A stretch of DNA of 64,000 bases from DVED01 sp963838375 (GCA_963838375.1 CAWIQY010000021.1:434001-498000); one strand, 5' to 3'; shown: positions 1-8,452, numbered from the stretch's first letter. The notes: generated by a model not told the origin, from the letters alone. A program made the numbers and translations.

Positions 1-131
1 TGGAACCTGCAACAGTTCTTAGTATTTCGCTAGCGGCATTCCTCATTGCCTTTACAGGCTATGGGGCATACATTTCCTTCGGTCCCCCGTCTAAGGAACT
101 CGACGATCCCTTTGAGGATCACGAGGACTAA
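1..131 (+). CDS. psbN: PsbN, photosystem II assembly protein (first base missing)
   Basis: Reading from base 3 gives EPATVLSISLAAFLIAFTGY and ends FGPPSKELDDPFEDHED before a TAA at 129-131. This is the whole 43-residue PsbN apart from the A of its ATG, which lies just outside the window. PsbN is a single-span thylakoid protein needed for assembly and repair of photosystem II, not a stable subunit of it. The hydrophobic span covers about residues 6-25, and the FGPPSKEL motif and acidic tail are family hallmarks. In cyanobacteria psbN normally sits head to head with psbH, so psbH is expected just left of the window (inference). Confidence 0.93.
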   Translation, partial: EPATVLSISLAAFLIAFTGYGAYISFGPPSKELDDPFEDHED

Positions 132-325
132 TCATTTCGGGAAGTTCAGAAGTTAAGGAGAGACAACCTAGAAGTCACAAGGTAGAGGGGAAGGGGTCAT
201 GCGTAGGGAGTCCTGGCTGTTCGCCCTTCTCACCATCTCATCCCCTCCTGTGCTTCACTCGTTCCCTGGGCGATCGGTTGGTACACTAAAAGAGAACCAT
301 CCCATTCAGTTTCATTTGAGGATTT

Positions 326-553
326 ATGCAAAAACGGACTTCGTTGGATACCACGAACTTGATGCGTCGGGCAGAAGAGTTAATTAATGCGGCTTCTAAC
401 CGCTACCGGATTACGGTACAAGTTGCCAATCGCGCTAAACGCCGTCGTTACGAGGATTTTGATAATATCGACGATCCGATGATGAAACCCGTGATGCGGG
501 CGATTATCGAAATGTCTGACGAACTCACCAGTACGGAAATTATTGGGGAATAG
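326..553 (+). CDS. rpoZ: RNA polymerase omega subunit
   Basis: This 75-residue protein matches cyanobacterial omega: an N-terminal helix with MRRAEELINAASNRYRITVQ, the basic segment NRAKRRRYEDFDN, and the conserved end AIIEMSDELTSTEIIGE. Omega binds beta-prime and helps core RNA polymerase assemble; in cyanobacteria it also supports binding of the primary sigma factor. The length is typical. ATG 326 follows GAGGA by a suitable distance. The overlapping frame at 199-387 has no family features and is not a gene. Confidence 0.93.
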   Translation: MQKRTSLDTTNLMRRAEELINAASNRYRITVQVANRAKRRRYEDFDNIDDPMMKPVMRAIIEMSDELTSTEIIGE

Positions 554-559
554 TTTAAT

Positions 560-615
560 TGCTAGTTGCTAGTTGTTAGTTGCTAGTTGCTAGTTGCTAG
601 TGGCTAGTTGCTTGC
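560..615. repeat. Short tandem repeat, 7-bp unit TAGTTGC
   Basis: About seven or eight head-to-tail copies of a TAGTTGC-like heptamer (variants TAGTTGT, TAGTGGC) lie just after rpoZ. Heptameric short tandemly repeated repetitive sequences are a known feature of filamentous cyanobacterial genomes. No function is visible. Copy number is likely to vary between strains. Confidence 0.85.
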
Positions 616-695
616 ATAGTACGGAATGTCTAGTGCGCCGCACTTACTCCTGTAACTTCTGAAATACTTATTACTTAATATTTATTATTTCCCTG

Positions 696-2240
696 ATGAA
701 TCTGACTGCGCAAATCCTTGCTACCGTTCCCGGAAACCCTTTAGAAGGATTGCAACGTGCCGATCGTCTTTGGGAGTCGATTAAACAGCAAAATATGCCG
801 ATTCCCGAGGTGATTCAAACCAGCGATACGTTGCTGGGCGAAACCGATTGGGATGTTATTGTTTGCGGAGGAACGTTAGGCATTCTCATCGGTTTGGCGC
901 TGGTGCGCCAGGGTTGGCGGGTGGCATTGGTGGAACGGGGAATATTGCGGGGACGGGATCAGGAGTGGAATATTTCCCGCAAGGAGTTGGAGGTTTTTTT
1001 AGAGTTAGACTTGTTGACAGAAAGCGAACTCGATCGGGCGATCGCTACGACTTACAATCCTGCCCGTGTCAGCTTTCTCGACGGTCCCGAACTTTGGGTT
1101 CGCGATATTCTCAATATCGGCATCGATCCGGTTTTTCTCCTGGAAACTCTCAAGCAAAAATTTCTCTTCGCGGGGGGAAAACTGCTAGAAAATACGCCAT
1201 TTGAAGGGGCAGTAGTCCATCCGGACGGGATTCGCGTACAGGCGGGGGGAACATTAACGGCGCGGTTGCTGTTGGATGGCATGGGACACTTTTCGCCCAT
1301 CGTTCGTCAAGCGCGACAGGGACGAACACCCGATGCGATTTGTATGGTGGTGGGAAGTTGCGCCACGGGGTTCGATCGCAATGAGACGGGGGATTTGATG
1401 GTGTCTTTTACCCCGATTCAAAATCAATGTCAGTATTTTTGGGAAGCGTTTCCGGCAAGAGATGGGCGTACCACCTATTTATTTACCTATCTTGACGCAC
1501 ATCCCGATCGTTTCAGTCTAGAATTTCTGTTTGAAGAATACTTGCGATTGCTACCCGAATATCAGCAAGTGGAATTGACGCAATTGCAACTAAAACGGGC
1601 GCTATTTGGCTTTTTCCCATCCTACCGCCAAAGTCCGCTTCGATCGCCCTGGAATCGGATTCTCCCTATCGGCGACAGCAGCAGCAGTCAATCACCGTTG
1701 AGTTTCGGCGGGTTTGGGGCAATGTTGCGCCACCTACAGCGTCTAAGTACGGGTGTTGATGAAGCGTTGCGTAGTGATGCGATCGATCGTGCGTCTCTCG
1801 CCCTTTTGCAGCCCTACCAACCGAATCTTTCCGTTACCTGGTTGTTCCAGCAAACCATGAGTGTGGGGATGGGGCAAAAAATATCCCCCAATGCGATTAA
1901 CGAACTTCTCGGGGCTGTTTTTGCGGCGATGTCGGAGTTGGGCGATCCGGTGTTGCGTCCCTTTTTGCAGGATGTGATCCAATTCGGCAGTTTGTCGCAA
2001 GCGCTATTTAAAACAGCGATCGATTCTCCTCTGGTTGTTGCCAAAATTATTCCCCAAGTTGGATTACCACCATTACTGGACTGGATGCGCCACTATTGGG
2101 CGCTAGGGGCGTATCGTGGGCTGTCGGCAGTGGGAAAACGGGTGGGGGATGGACAAGGGCGATCGTCGCCACAACAGTATTATATCCGCCGCTGGTTGGA
2201 CGCTTGGAAATACGGATCGGGGGGAGATTATTCCCTATAG
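696..2240 (+). CDS. FAD-dependent oxidoreductase, lycopene-cyclase-like flavoprotein fold
   Basis: A 514-residue protein with a Rossmann dinucleotide-binding segment at about residues 53-82 (DVIVCGGTLGILIGLALVRQ, then VALVERG), where CGGTLG is a slight variant of GxGxxG. The final E fits ribose binding by FAD. A second flavin-contact region reads ILPIGDSSSSQSPLSFGGFG near residue 325. Similar conserved cyanobacterial and plastid flavoproteins exist with unknown substrate. No signal peptide is seen. The ATG follows an AT-rich leader. The cofactor is clear, but the substrate cannot be told from sequence. Confidence 0.75.
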   Translation: MNLTAQILATVPGNPLEGLQRADRLWESIKQQNMPIPEVIQTSDTLLGETDWDVIVCGGTLGILIGLALVRQGWRVALVERGILRGRDQEWNISRKELEVFLELDLLTESELDRAIATTYNPARVSFLDGPELWVRDILNIGIDPVFLLETLKQKFLFAGGKLLENTPFEGAVVHPDGIRVQAGGTLTARLLLDGMGHFSPIVRQARQGRTPDAICMVVGSCATGFDRNETGDLMVSFTPIQNQCQYFWEAFPARDGRTTYLFTYLDAHPDRFSLEFLFEEYLRLLPEYQQVELTQLQLKRALFGFFPSYRQSPLRSPWNRILPIGDSSSSQSPLSFGGFGAMLRHLQRLSTGVDEALRSDAIDRASLALLQPYQPNLSVTWLFQQTMSVGMGQKISPNAINELLGAVFAAMSELGDPVLRPFLQDVIQFGSLSQALFKTAIDSPLVVAKIIPQVGLPPLLDWMRHYWALGAYRGLSAVGKRVGDGQGRSSPQQYYIRRWLDAWKYGSGGDYSL

Positions 2241-2401
2241 GCGATCGGTTCCGGAATTGTCAGTTTTGGGCTTGTAGTTTGCCAGAACTTACCGATCGGC
2301 AAAGGTTTCGGTAAAGCTGGCGTTAACAAAAGTGTAACGCTCTGGCGGAGTCTAGAACTCTTCTGCCAAGATGGGGCAAAGTTCAGCGAACGATCGTGGG
2401 T

Positions 2402-2474
2402 AGTAGGGGCGAAGCATTCAGATGAGAATTTATGGGTTTAACCAAAGATTTTGCACTGAATGCTTCGCCCTACT
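2402..2474. repeat. MITE-like inverted-repeat element, copy 1
   Basis: AGTAGGGGCGAAGCATTCAG at 2402-2421 is mirrored by CTGAATGCTTCGCCCTACT at 2456-2474, so about 19 bp of terminal inverted repeat flank a short AT-rich core. A second copy with the same GGGGCGAAGCATT arms lies at 4086-4153. The size and the absence of coding capacity fit a non-autonomous miniature element or a mobile hairpin repeat. It sits in the leader of the membrane protein gene that starts at 2504. Confidence 0.8.
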
Positions 2475-2503
2475 TTCGTTGTTAAATTGTCAGGACTGAT
2501 TTG

Positions 2504-3220
2504 ATGAAAGCCTCAAAATCTCCGGTTTCTAACTATTTTTCTGTACTGATCGAACTGTTGCGCGATCGCCACAGTTTTATGGCAGATATCGGCAAAAACG
2601 AGCGGGTGAAAACTAAAATCACAGCGTTACTGTTTTCTAGCTCAATCTTTTTTGCTGTTTATGGACTCATAATGGGATCGTTTAGTGGCTGGATGCAAGC
2701 GATCTCGTCCGCCGTCAAGTTACCGATTTTGTACTTGATGACGATGACCATTTGTTTGCCAACACTTTACTTTTTTAATATCCTCTTTGGATCTCGCAAA
2801 AACTTTATTCAGCATATTGGGGTGGTGATTGCGGCTGTGGCATCTATTAGCGTTTTGCTTTTTAGTTTTGCTCCTGTTACGCTGTTTTTCTTGATTAGTG
2901 CGCCCAATCAATATAGCTTTTTCTTGCTGTTAAATGTGGCAGTTTTGACGTTGACTGGCTGTGTGGGAATTAAGTTTCTGTATGACGGAATGCAGCTAAT
3001 CTCCGAACAAGAAGAAGGAACTCTTGAAGGAAAGCAAAATCAAACAAACTTGCTCAAATCTTGGTTATTTCTATATGCGTTTGTAGGTAGCCAATTGGGC
3101 TGGACATTACGACCTTTCTTTGGCTCTCCCGATCGACCTTTTCAATTATTCCGAAACCTGGAAGGAAACTTTTATCAAGGGGTCTTGACTGCCATTTTAA
3201 ACTTATTCGTTGGAAGTTAA
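2504..3220 (+). CDS. Polytopic membrane protein, Yip1-like, function unknown
   Basis: About 238 residues with five or six hydrophobic segments (for example LLFSSSIFFAVYGLIMG, LPILYLMTMTICLPTLYFF, VVIAAVASISVLLFSFAPV, FLLLNVAVLTLTGCVG and a C-terminal span with WLFLYAFVGSQLGW). A soluble N-terminal stretch carries a DRHSFMADI motif. The order of spans and the conserved GWTLRPFFGSP segment match a conserved cyanobacterial family of unannotated membrane proteins. I chose ATG 2504, with AGGA at 2492-2495 as its ribosome site, over the TTG one codon earlier. The gene converges with the leucine-rich-repeat gene, whose end is 16 bases away. Confidence 0.65.
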   Translation: MKASKSPVSNYFSVLIELLRDRHSFMADIGKNERVKTKITALLFSSSIFFAVYGLIMGSFSGWMQAISSAVKLPILYLMTMTICLPTLYFFNILFGSRKNFIQHIGVVIAAVASISVLLFSFAPVTLFFLISAPNQYSFFLLLNVAVLTLTGCVGIKFLYDGMQLISEQEEGTLEGKQNQTNLLKSWLFLYAFVGSQLGWTLRPFFGSPDRPFQLFRNLEGNFYQGVLTAILNLFVGS

Positions 3221-3236
3221 GTTCGATCGATCCCAG

Positions 3237-4178
3237 TCAAAAGTTAGATTCCTCTAGATCCTGACTGGGATTGTTAGGATAATCAAAAATGCAAATCGAT
3301 TCAGGGAAAACCGGACAGCTTCGGTCTACAATTGGATTTCCGGGAATGAAGAGAAACTCAAGATTGGTTAAAGTTTGCAACGGCTGAATATCGATGACTT
3401 GATTGTCAAATAGTGATAATTCGGAAAGATTGGTTAAGTTTTGTAGCGGGGAAATATCCGTAATTTGATTGTCTCCTAAACCCAGAATTGTTAAATTTGC
3501 TAGAGATCGAAGCGGATACAAGTTGGTAATTTGATTATCCCACAAATCGAGTCCTTCTAGGCGGGTTAATTCGGCTAGCGGGTGCAGATCGGAGATTTGA
3601 TTAACTCCAGCACTCAGTACCGTTAATTCGGTGAGTTGGGATAGCGGTTGCAGGTCGGAAATTTGATTGTCGCTGAGGGACAAAACCGTTAAATTTTTGA
3701 GCTGGGATAGCGGTTGAAGATGGGAAATTTGATTGTGATAGAGAACTAATCCGGTCAGATGCGATAAAGACGCCAGGGGTCGGAGATCGGATATTTTGCG
3801 ATCGCCCAAATTTAGGGATGAAAGTTGTTGCAGTCGAAAATTTGCTCGATCGCAATGGTCAGTTTCCACGAGTTCCATTAGCATTTTTACGGTATGTTTG
3901 GCATCCGCAGGTAGTCTTTTTTGATGCAAACACCAGTCGGAAAAGGTATGAAATTCTGGAGTTTCCCAAACTCTAACTTCAGCGGCAGGAGAATCAAACA
4001 TGGATGAGTGAGAATTGGCATTTAATACTTTTAATTCCTGGCATATGGGAGCAATGAGATAAAATTTACGCAGAGGATTTGCTTTGTAGGGGCGAAGCAT
4101 TTGCTCGACTATCTTGTTCGAGACATGATAATTTTTGTGCAAATGCTTCGCCCAGTCGCCTAACCCTGGATTAGACAA
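3237..4178 (-). CDS. Leucine-rich repeat protein, start uncertain (repeat-derived N-terminus)
   Basis: The C-terminal two thirds hold about eight 22-residue SDS22/internalin-type repeats with the pattern LTxLxLxxNQISDLxPL, which form a curved binding surface for another protein. The frame opens at a TTG at 4178, only 3 bases past the fumC stop. Its first residues (GDWAKHLHKNYHVSNKIVEQ, then MLRPYK) are the translation of the MITE-like repeat at 4086-4153. Possible real starts are the ATG inside the repeat (at MLRPYK, 4100) or ATG 4001 (MFDSPAAEV). None has a strong ribosome site. Either the repeat has extended the reading frame or it has cut the gene off from its original start. The partner and role are unknown. 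Confidence 0.7.
   Translation of the reverse strand: MSNPGLGDWAKHLHKNYHVSNKIVEQMLRPYKANPLRKFYLIAPICQELKVLNANSHSSMFDSPAAEVRVWETPEFHTFSDWCLHQKRLPADAKHTVKMLMELVETDHCDRANFRLQQLSSLNLGDRKISDLRPLASLSHLTGLVLYHNQISHLQPLSQLKNLTVLSLSDNQISDLQPLSQLTELTVLSAGVNQISDLHPLAELTRLEGLDLWDNQITNLYPLRSLANLTILGLGDNQITDISPLQNLTNLSELSLFDNQVIDIQPLQTLTNLEFLFIPGNPIVDRSCPVFPESICIFDYPNNPSQDLEESNF
4086..4153. repeat. MITE-like inverted-repeat element, copy 2, within a reading frame
   Basis: GTAGGGGCGAAGCATTTGC at 4086-4104 is mirrored by GCAAATGCTTCGCCC at 4139-4153. The arms match the copy at 2402-2474, but the core differs. This copy has no stop codon in the frame of the leucine-rich-repeat gene, so it is potentially translated as part of that protein. 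Confidence 0.8.
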
Positions 4179-4181
4179 AAT

Positions 4182-5591
4182 TTACCGATCGCAATCGGTC
4201 ATTGCACGAGGATCGACGAGACGATCGAACTCAGTTTCAGACACATATCCCAACTCCAAACAAGCTTCTTTTAACGTTAAATCTTTTTCCGATGCCAGGT
4301 GTGCAACTTGAGCCGCTTTGTCATAGCCAATATGCGGTGCTAAAGCCGTAACTAACATTAACGATCGATCGACATGGCTTTGAATTTGCGATCGATTTGC
4401 TTGCAATCCCTTCAGTAAGAATTCAGTAAAATTATTGCAACTATCCGAAAGAATTTCAATCGATTGGAGTAAATTAAACACCATCATGGGTTTAAAAACA
4501 TTCAGCTCAAAATGTCCCTGAGAACCCGCAATCGCGATCGCCGCATCGTAGCCCATCACTTGCGCCGCTACCATCGTCATCGCTTCGCATTGTGTGGGAT
4601 TCACTTTCCCCGGCATAATCGAAGAACCCGGTTCATTAGCGGGTAAACTTAATTCCCCCAAACCGCACCGAGGACCACTTCCTAAAAAGCGAATATCGTT
4701 GGCAATTTTCATCAGCGAACAAGCTAATGTTTTCAATGCCCCACTCGCCATCACCATGCCATCATGGGCTGCCAAAGCCGCAAATTTATTAGGTGCAGAA
4801 ACAAATGGTAATTCCGTCATTTCAGCAATTTTTCGAGCAATTCGATCGGCAAATCCCGGCGGCGCATTCAATCCCGTTCCCACTGCTGTTCCCCCCACTG
4901 CCAATTCGTAAAGATCGGGCAATACTCCTTCAATTCGGCACAAATTCGCATCCAATTGTGCCACATAACCGGAAAATTCTTGTCCTAAAGTGAGGGGAAC
5001 TGCATCTTGGAGGTGAGTCCGTCCAATTTTTACAATGTCGGCAAATTCTTCAGATTTACGTTGCAGGGCATTGCGCATCTTGCGGACATTAGGCAACAAT
5101 CGATCGCGAATTGCCACAGCAGAAGCGATGTGCATGGCAGTGGGAAATGTATCGTTAGACGACTGAGACATATTCACATCATCGTTGGGATGGATAGGAT
5201 TTTTACTGCCCAAAACCCCGCCGGCTAATTCGATTCCCCGGTTAGAAATAACCTCGTTGACATTCATATTGCATTGGGTTCCGCTTCCCGTCATCCAAAC
5301 CCGCAACGGAAAGTGATCGTCGAGTTTACCGTCGATAATTTCATCAGCAGCTTGGGCGATTAACTGTGCTTTTGTTTCCGACAGTTTTCCCAATTCCTGG
5401 TTGGTGAAGGCAGCCGCTTTTTTGAGGATAGCCATCCCCCGAATGACTTCCGGCGGCATGATTTCCCGCCCGATCGAAAAATAGGCGATCGATCGCTGTG
5501 TCTGTGCTCCCCAGTACCGATCGTCGGGTACTTCAATTGCTCCCATGCTATCGGTTTCTCTGCGCATTTTCCCCGGTTCTGATTCGCTCAT
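4182..5591 (-). CDS. fumC: Fumarate hydratase class II
   Basis: Fumarase C interconverts fumarate and malate in the cytosol. The protein has the family blocks GSGTQCNMNVNEVISNRG (about residue 100), HPNDDVNMSQSSNDTFPTAM, GRTHLQDAVPLTLGQEFSGY and the fumarase/aspartase signature GSSIMPGKVNPTQCE. The SS-loop serine and the HPND histidine expected for catalysis are present. The length of about 469 residues is normal. I chose ATG 5591 over a TTG at 5621 because a GAAGGA ribosome site precedes it. Cyanobacteria usually hold a single fumarase gene, so this is probably housekeeping. Confidence 0.95.
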   Translation of the reverse strand: MSESEPGKMRRETDSMGAIEVPDDRYWGAQTQRSIAYFSIGREIMPPEVIRGMAILKKAAAFTNQELGKLSETKAQLIAQAADEIIDGKLDDHFPLRVWMTGSGTQCNMNVNEVISNRGIELAGGVLGSKNPIHPNDDVNMSQSSNDTFPTAMHIASAVAIRDRLLPNVRKMRNALQRKSEEFADIVKIGRTHLQDAVPLTLGQEFSGYVAQLDANLCRIEGVLPDLYELAVGGTAVGTGLNAPPGFADRIARKIAEMTELPFVSAPNKFAALAAHDGMVMASGALKTLACSLMKIANDIRFLGSGPRCGLGELSLPANEPGSSIMPGKVNPTQCEAMTMVAAQVMGYDAAIAIAGSQGHFELNVFKPMMVFNLLQSIEILSDSCNNFTEFLLKGLQANRSQIQSHVDRSLMLVTALAPHIGYDKAAQVAHLASEKDLTLKEACLELGYVSETEFDRLVDPRAMTDCDR

Positions 5592-5960
5592 TACTGTATC
5601 CTTCAAACTTTTATCCTTCAAAATTGGTTAACAAGCATAGCACTTTCGCAAAGGCGATTTCGCCCAGACCAATGAGAATTCAAAGGTAAATTTGGGTCGG
5701 TTCTATAAACGCATCCTACAAAATACCGATGAACTAGGCAATACGCAATACCCGCTTGCCGATCGCCAAAGCAAGCAGAAGATGAATTCAATCCCGTTGA
5801 AGTGAGGAAATCGCCATCTCGCCACGAAATCAGTCTGTTTCTGAGGACGCTTCCGCCGATAAGTTTGATATACTTATAGAACTTTGAATTCTTAGGCAAA
5901 CCGATAACTCACAACAGCCTAAGATAAACTATTAGCATTCATTGGTGTTAGGAGCGATCG
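5592..5960. other. Intergenic region between divergent fumC and DUF3616 gene
   Basis: This 369-base spacer lies between two divergent genes and must hold both promoters. No tRNA, repeat array or convincing protein is seen. A 93-codon minus-strand frame at 5618-5899 has biased composition and no recognisable family, so I do not call it. A GGAG at 5951-5954 serves as the ribosome site of the gene that starts at 5961. Confidence 0.5.
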
Positions 5961-7037
5961 ATGTCCGCAGCCTTTTTACTCAGTCGCATTGTTCTACGGT
6001 TTAACAATCCATCGCAAGACTTGCGCGGTGAACTTTCAGCCGCAACCCTCGCACCCGATGGTAGCCTGTGGGTGGGTTCGGACGAATTCTTAACCGTAGA
6101 ACGCCTGTCGCCTGTCGAACCGGGAATCTACGGGAATCATCAAGCCTTTCCAGTTGCAGATTTTATCGATCTCTTCAACGATGAAGATGAAATTGATATC
6201 GAAGGGATGGATTTCTCTGAGAATTATCTTTGGCTGACGGGATCGCACAGTACTAAGCGTAAGAAACCAAAAGGAAAAAAGCAAAAAAAAGATATTAAAC
6301 GGCTAGCAAACATTAAAACCGATGCTAATCGTTATATTTTAGCACGAATTCCCGTCGTGGGCGATACTCCTTTCAAATCTTGCTCCCATCCTAAAAAGCC
6401 CGATATGAGGCTTTCGGCGGCTTGTTTGCAAACCGAATGTCAGAGCAATATCCTGATAGCAGCGCTCAAAAGCGATCCCCATTTAGCCCCTTTTCTTGCT
6501 CAGGATTTACCTTCCAAAGATAATGGTTTGGATATTGAAGGGTTAGCCGTTTGCGGCGATCGAATTTTTCTGGGCTTGCGCGGTCCGGTTCTGCGGGGTT
6601 TGGCGATCGTTCTCGAGATTGAAGTTGAGGAAAAAGAACCGGGTATTTTAACTCTTAAAGAAATAGGCGAAGACGGCAAATGCTATCGCAAGTATTTCGT
6701 CGATCTGCACGGTTTGGGGGTGCGAGAATTGTGTCTTGTCGGCGAAGATCTACTGATTCTAGCCGGTCCCACGATGGCACTGGCTGGATACACGCGGTTA
6801 TTTCGCTTGAACAATGTTCTCGATCTCGAAAAAGATAGCATTTTTTCGCGCGACAACGATCGTCTAGAGTTAGTCTTCGATCTGCCCTTTACCCCCGATA
6901 TTGACAATGCTGAAGGCTTGGCTTTATTACCCTGCTTGGGATATAAAGATTCTCTACTCGTGCTTTACGATTCGCCCGCTCCGTGCCGAAAAATTGATGA
7001 CAATGCCGTACTTGCCGATATCTTTCGACTGCCGTAG
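5961..7037 (+). CDS. DUF3616 domain protein
   Basis: A 358-residue protein that fits the DUF3616 family: an opening LRGELSAATLAPDGSLWVGS, then DIEGMDFSENYLWLTGSHS, a repeat of the same theme at GLDIEGLAVCGDRIFLGLRG, and a third at DNAEGLALLP. Repeated (D/N)xEGL(A/D) motifs of this kind suggest a beta-propeller. A lysine-rich insert (KRKKPKGKKQKKDIKRL) lies at about residues 101-117. There is no signal peptide, so it is probably cytosolic. ATG 5961 has GGAG six bases upstream. No biochemical function is established. Confidence 0.8.
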   Translation: MSAAFLLSRIVLRFNNPSQDLRGELSAATLAPDGSLWVGSDEFLTVERLSPVEPGIYGNHQAFPVADFIDLFNDEDEIDIEGMDFSENYLWLTGSHSTKRKKPKGKKQKKDIKRLANIKTDANRYILARIPVVGDTPFKSCSHPKKPDMRLSAACLQTECQSNILIAALKSDPHLAPFLAQDLPSKDNGLDIEGLAVCGDRIFLGLRGPVLRGLAIVLEIEVEEKEPGILTLKEIGEDGKCYRKYFVDLHGLGVRELCLVGEDLLILAGPTMALAGYTRLFRLNNVLDLEKDSIFSRDNDRLELVFDLPFTPDIDNAEGLALLPCLGYKDSLLVLYDSPAPCRKIDDNAVLADIFRLP

Positions 7038-7038
7038 A

Positions 7039-7428
7039 TTATCCCTGAGTTTTACGAGCTCCAGGACGAAATGCAGGGACTTTTTCTAGCACCGCGATTA
7101 AGCCGATGCGACCCGTTTCTAGGGTCGCATCGCTGAGTAAATCGAGAACGGCAAGCCCCAATATTTCCTCGAGTTCTGCTTTCAATTTCGGTCGAATAAC
7201 TTCATCAAGATCCGATCGCAATTGTTCGACAGACTCTTCTTTTCCTTCTTGGAGAAGAAGCTGTTCTGCCGGAGTGATGGAGTCTTCTAAGATAATCGTT
7301 AACTTGTCTTCAAACAGCTCGCAAGTTACCTTGCTCGGTTGATGCCCAATTCGATCGCGATATAAAGCTTGAATGCGTTGAGAAATAGTACGTTCGACTT
7401 GCCCACGAGTTAGCTCTGAAGTTTTCAT
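7039..7428 (-). CDS. DUF2294/MpsC-like protein, copy 1
   Basis: 129 residues with the DUF2294 layout: an N-terminal helix with TRGQVERTISQRIQALYRDR, the strand KVTCELFEDKLTIILEDSIT, a helix, and the end LAVLDLLSDATLETGRIGLI. The Pfam family is named after MpsC of staphylococcal membrane-potential genes, but the cyanobacterial members have no proven role. It is soluble, with no membrane span. A second copy with the same architecture lies upstream at 7612-7989, so this is a tandem duplication. Its 3' end faces the DUF3616 gene, one base apart. Confidence 0.75.
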   Translation of the reverse strand: MKTSELTRGQVERTISQRIQALYRDRIGHQPSKVTCELFEDKLTIILEDSITPAEQLLLQEGKEESVEQLRSDLDEVIRPKLKAELEEILGLAVLDLLSDATLETGRIGLIAVLEKVPAFRPGARKTQG

Positions 7429-7611
7429 TATGTCATCATCCTTAAAACATTAAGCCAAAAGCAACAGTCAGTCTAGAGAGATCGAGGCTGCACCATATAT
7501 TGGTAGAGGGTTTCGGCTGCATTCTAGATTTTACGATCGCTTTTCAAACGATTGTACAGGGAACCTTGCACGTTAGCACTCGTCGATGCCACCATTGGAG
7601 TTCACCAGCAC

Positions 7612-7989
7612 TTATAGCGACTCTACCCGATAAGTCGGTACACTTTCTAATACGACAATAAAACCGGTTCGATCGGTTTTTAGACTCGTATCTCCTAGCA
7701 GATCGAGGACGGAAATCTGTAGATCGGTCTCGATCGTAGTACGAAGGTGTGGCTGCAAAGCACCTTCAAGTTTTTCTCGCCATCGCGCAGCCGCTTCTGA
7801 GTCACCCATGTCGATCATCGCCCGTTCGGTGGAGGAGACACAGTTTTCGATCAAAATGGTTAGCGTTTTGCTCGAGAGATGGCAAGTCACCTGGCTCTGG
7901 TGATTTCCCAGCCATTCACTGTACAACTCTTGAATATGTTGAGCCAAAATGTGTTCGACTTGAGACTGGGTGAAATCAGAAGGATTCAT
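7612..7989 (-). CDS. DUF2294/MpsC-like protein, copy 2
   Basis: 125 residues parallel to the gene at 7039-7428: FTQSQVEHILAQHIQELYSE, QVTCHLSSKTLTILIENCVS, and LQISVLDLLGDTSLKTDRTG correspond segment by segment. By eye the two proteins share roughly a third of their residues, so this is an old duplication rather than a recent one. A 183-base spacer separates them, so they could be co-transcribed or have separate promoters. Function is unknown. Confidence 0.75.
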   Translation of the reverse strand: MNPSDFTQSQVEHILAQHIQELYSEWLGNHQSQVTCHLSSKTLTILIENCVSSTERAMIDMGDSEAAARWREKLEGALQPHLRTTIETDLQISVLDLLGDTSLKTDRTGFIVVLESVPTYRVESL

Positions 7990-8335
7990 ATATCATCTTT
8001 AGCAATATTGAGCTCAATAGAAATAACGATCGATTTTCAGCTTCCACGTTGACTTTAAGTTTATTTGTATTGCTTTTTTTTAGGTCTGATGACTGGATAA
8101 ATGATATCGCATATTCCAGACTCATAAGGTACAGATTTCCGGACTCTGGGGAATAGGCAATACAAAACCGGAATCCAACTTGGATGTACTTCACAAGTTA
8201 AATAAATAATAAATATAAAATATCTGGAAAAGTTTTAGCATCTATCCTCAGAAAGAAAAGAACCCGATCGAGCGGCTGACCCGGACTCAAAGAACCGAGC
8301 GAAGTGCCCGATCGGGTCGGGTAAGGATAGACAAG
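7990..8335. other. Intergenic region with a hairpin that may end the small gene
   Basis: This stretch of 346 bases is AT-rich near 8190-8240. At about 8264-8322, ACCCGATCG and CGATCGGGT form an inverted repeat with a long loop; read on the minus strand it is followed by TTCTTTTCTTTCT. That is compatible with a terminator for the 38-codon gene at 8336-8452. No other feature is seen. Confidence 0.35.
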
Positions 8336-8452
8336 CTAATACCGTTCTCTCTCGATCGTCTCTATATCGTCTTTGTGAGGATTCTCGGCGAGGATATTGA
8401 GTTCCATTGCCAACGCCTCAACCCCCCGGATTTCGACAGATTGTAGATACAT
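8336..8452 (-). CDS. Possible 38-residue small protein
   Basis: An ATG at 8452 on the minus strand opens a 38-residue frame reading MYLQSVEIRGVEALAMELNI, then LAENPHKDDIETIERERY, closed by TAG at 8336-8338. The composition is protein-like: a predicted amphipathic helix followed by an acidic tail. GGGAG lies only about two bases before the ATG, which is closer than usual. The hairpin downstream could end transcription. I do not recognise the family. It could be a cyanobacterial microprotein or chance. Confidence 0.4.
   Translation of the reverse strand: MYLQSVEIRGVEALAMELNILAENPHKDDIETIERERY

Noticed and set aside
199..387. A 62-codon open frame overlapping the rpoZ start
   Set aside because: It overlaps rpoZ in another frame, has no ribosome site and no family features.
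3400..3860. Regular DNA repetition that might suggest a CRISPR array or satellite
   Set aside because: The period follows the 22-residue leucine-rich repeat of the protein and the units vary as coding repeats do; there are no identical repeats with unique spacers.
5618..5899. A 93-codon minus-strand frame upstream of fumC
   Set aside because: It has no recognisable family or ribosome site and lies where divergent promoters are expected.
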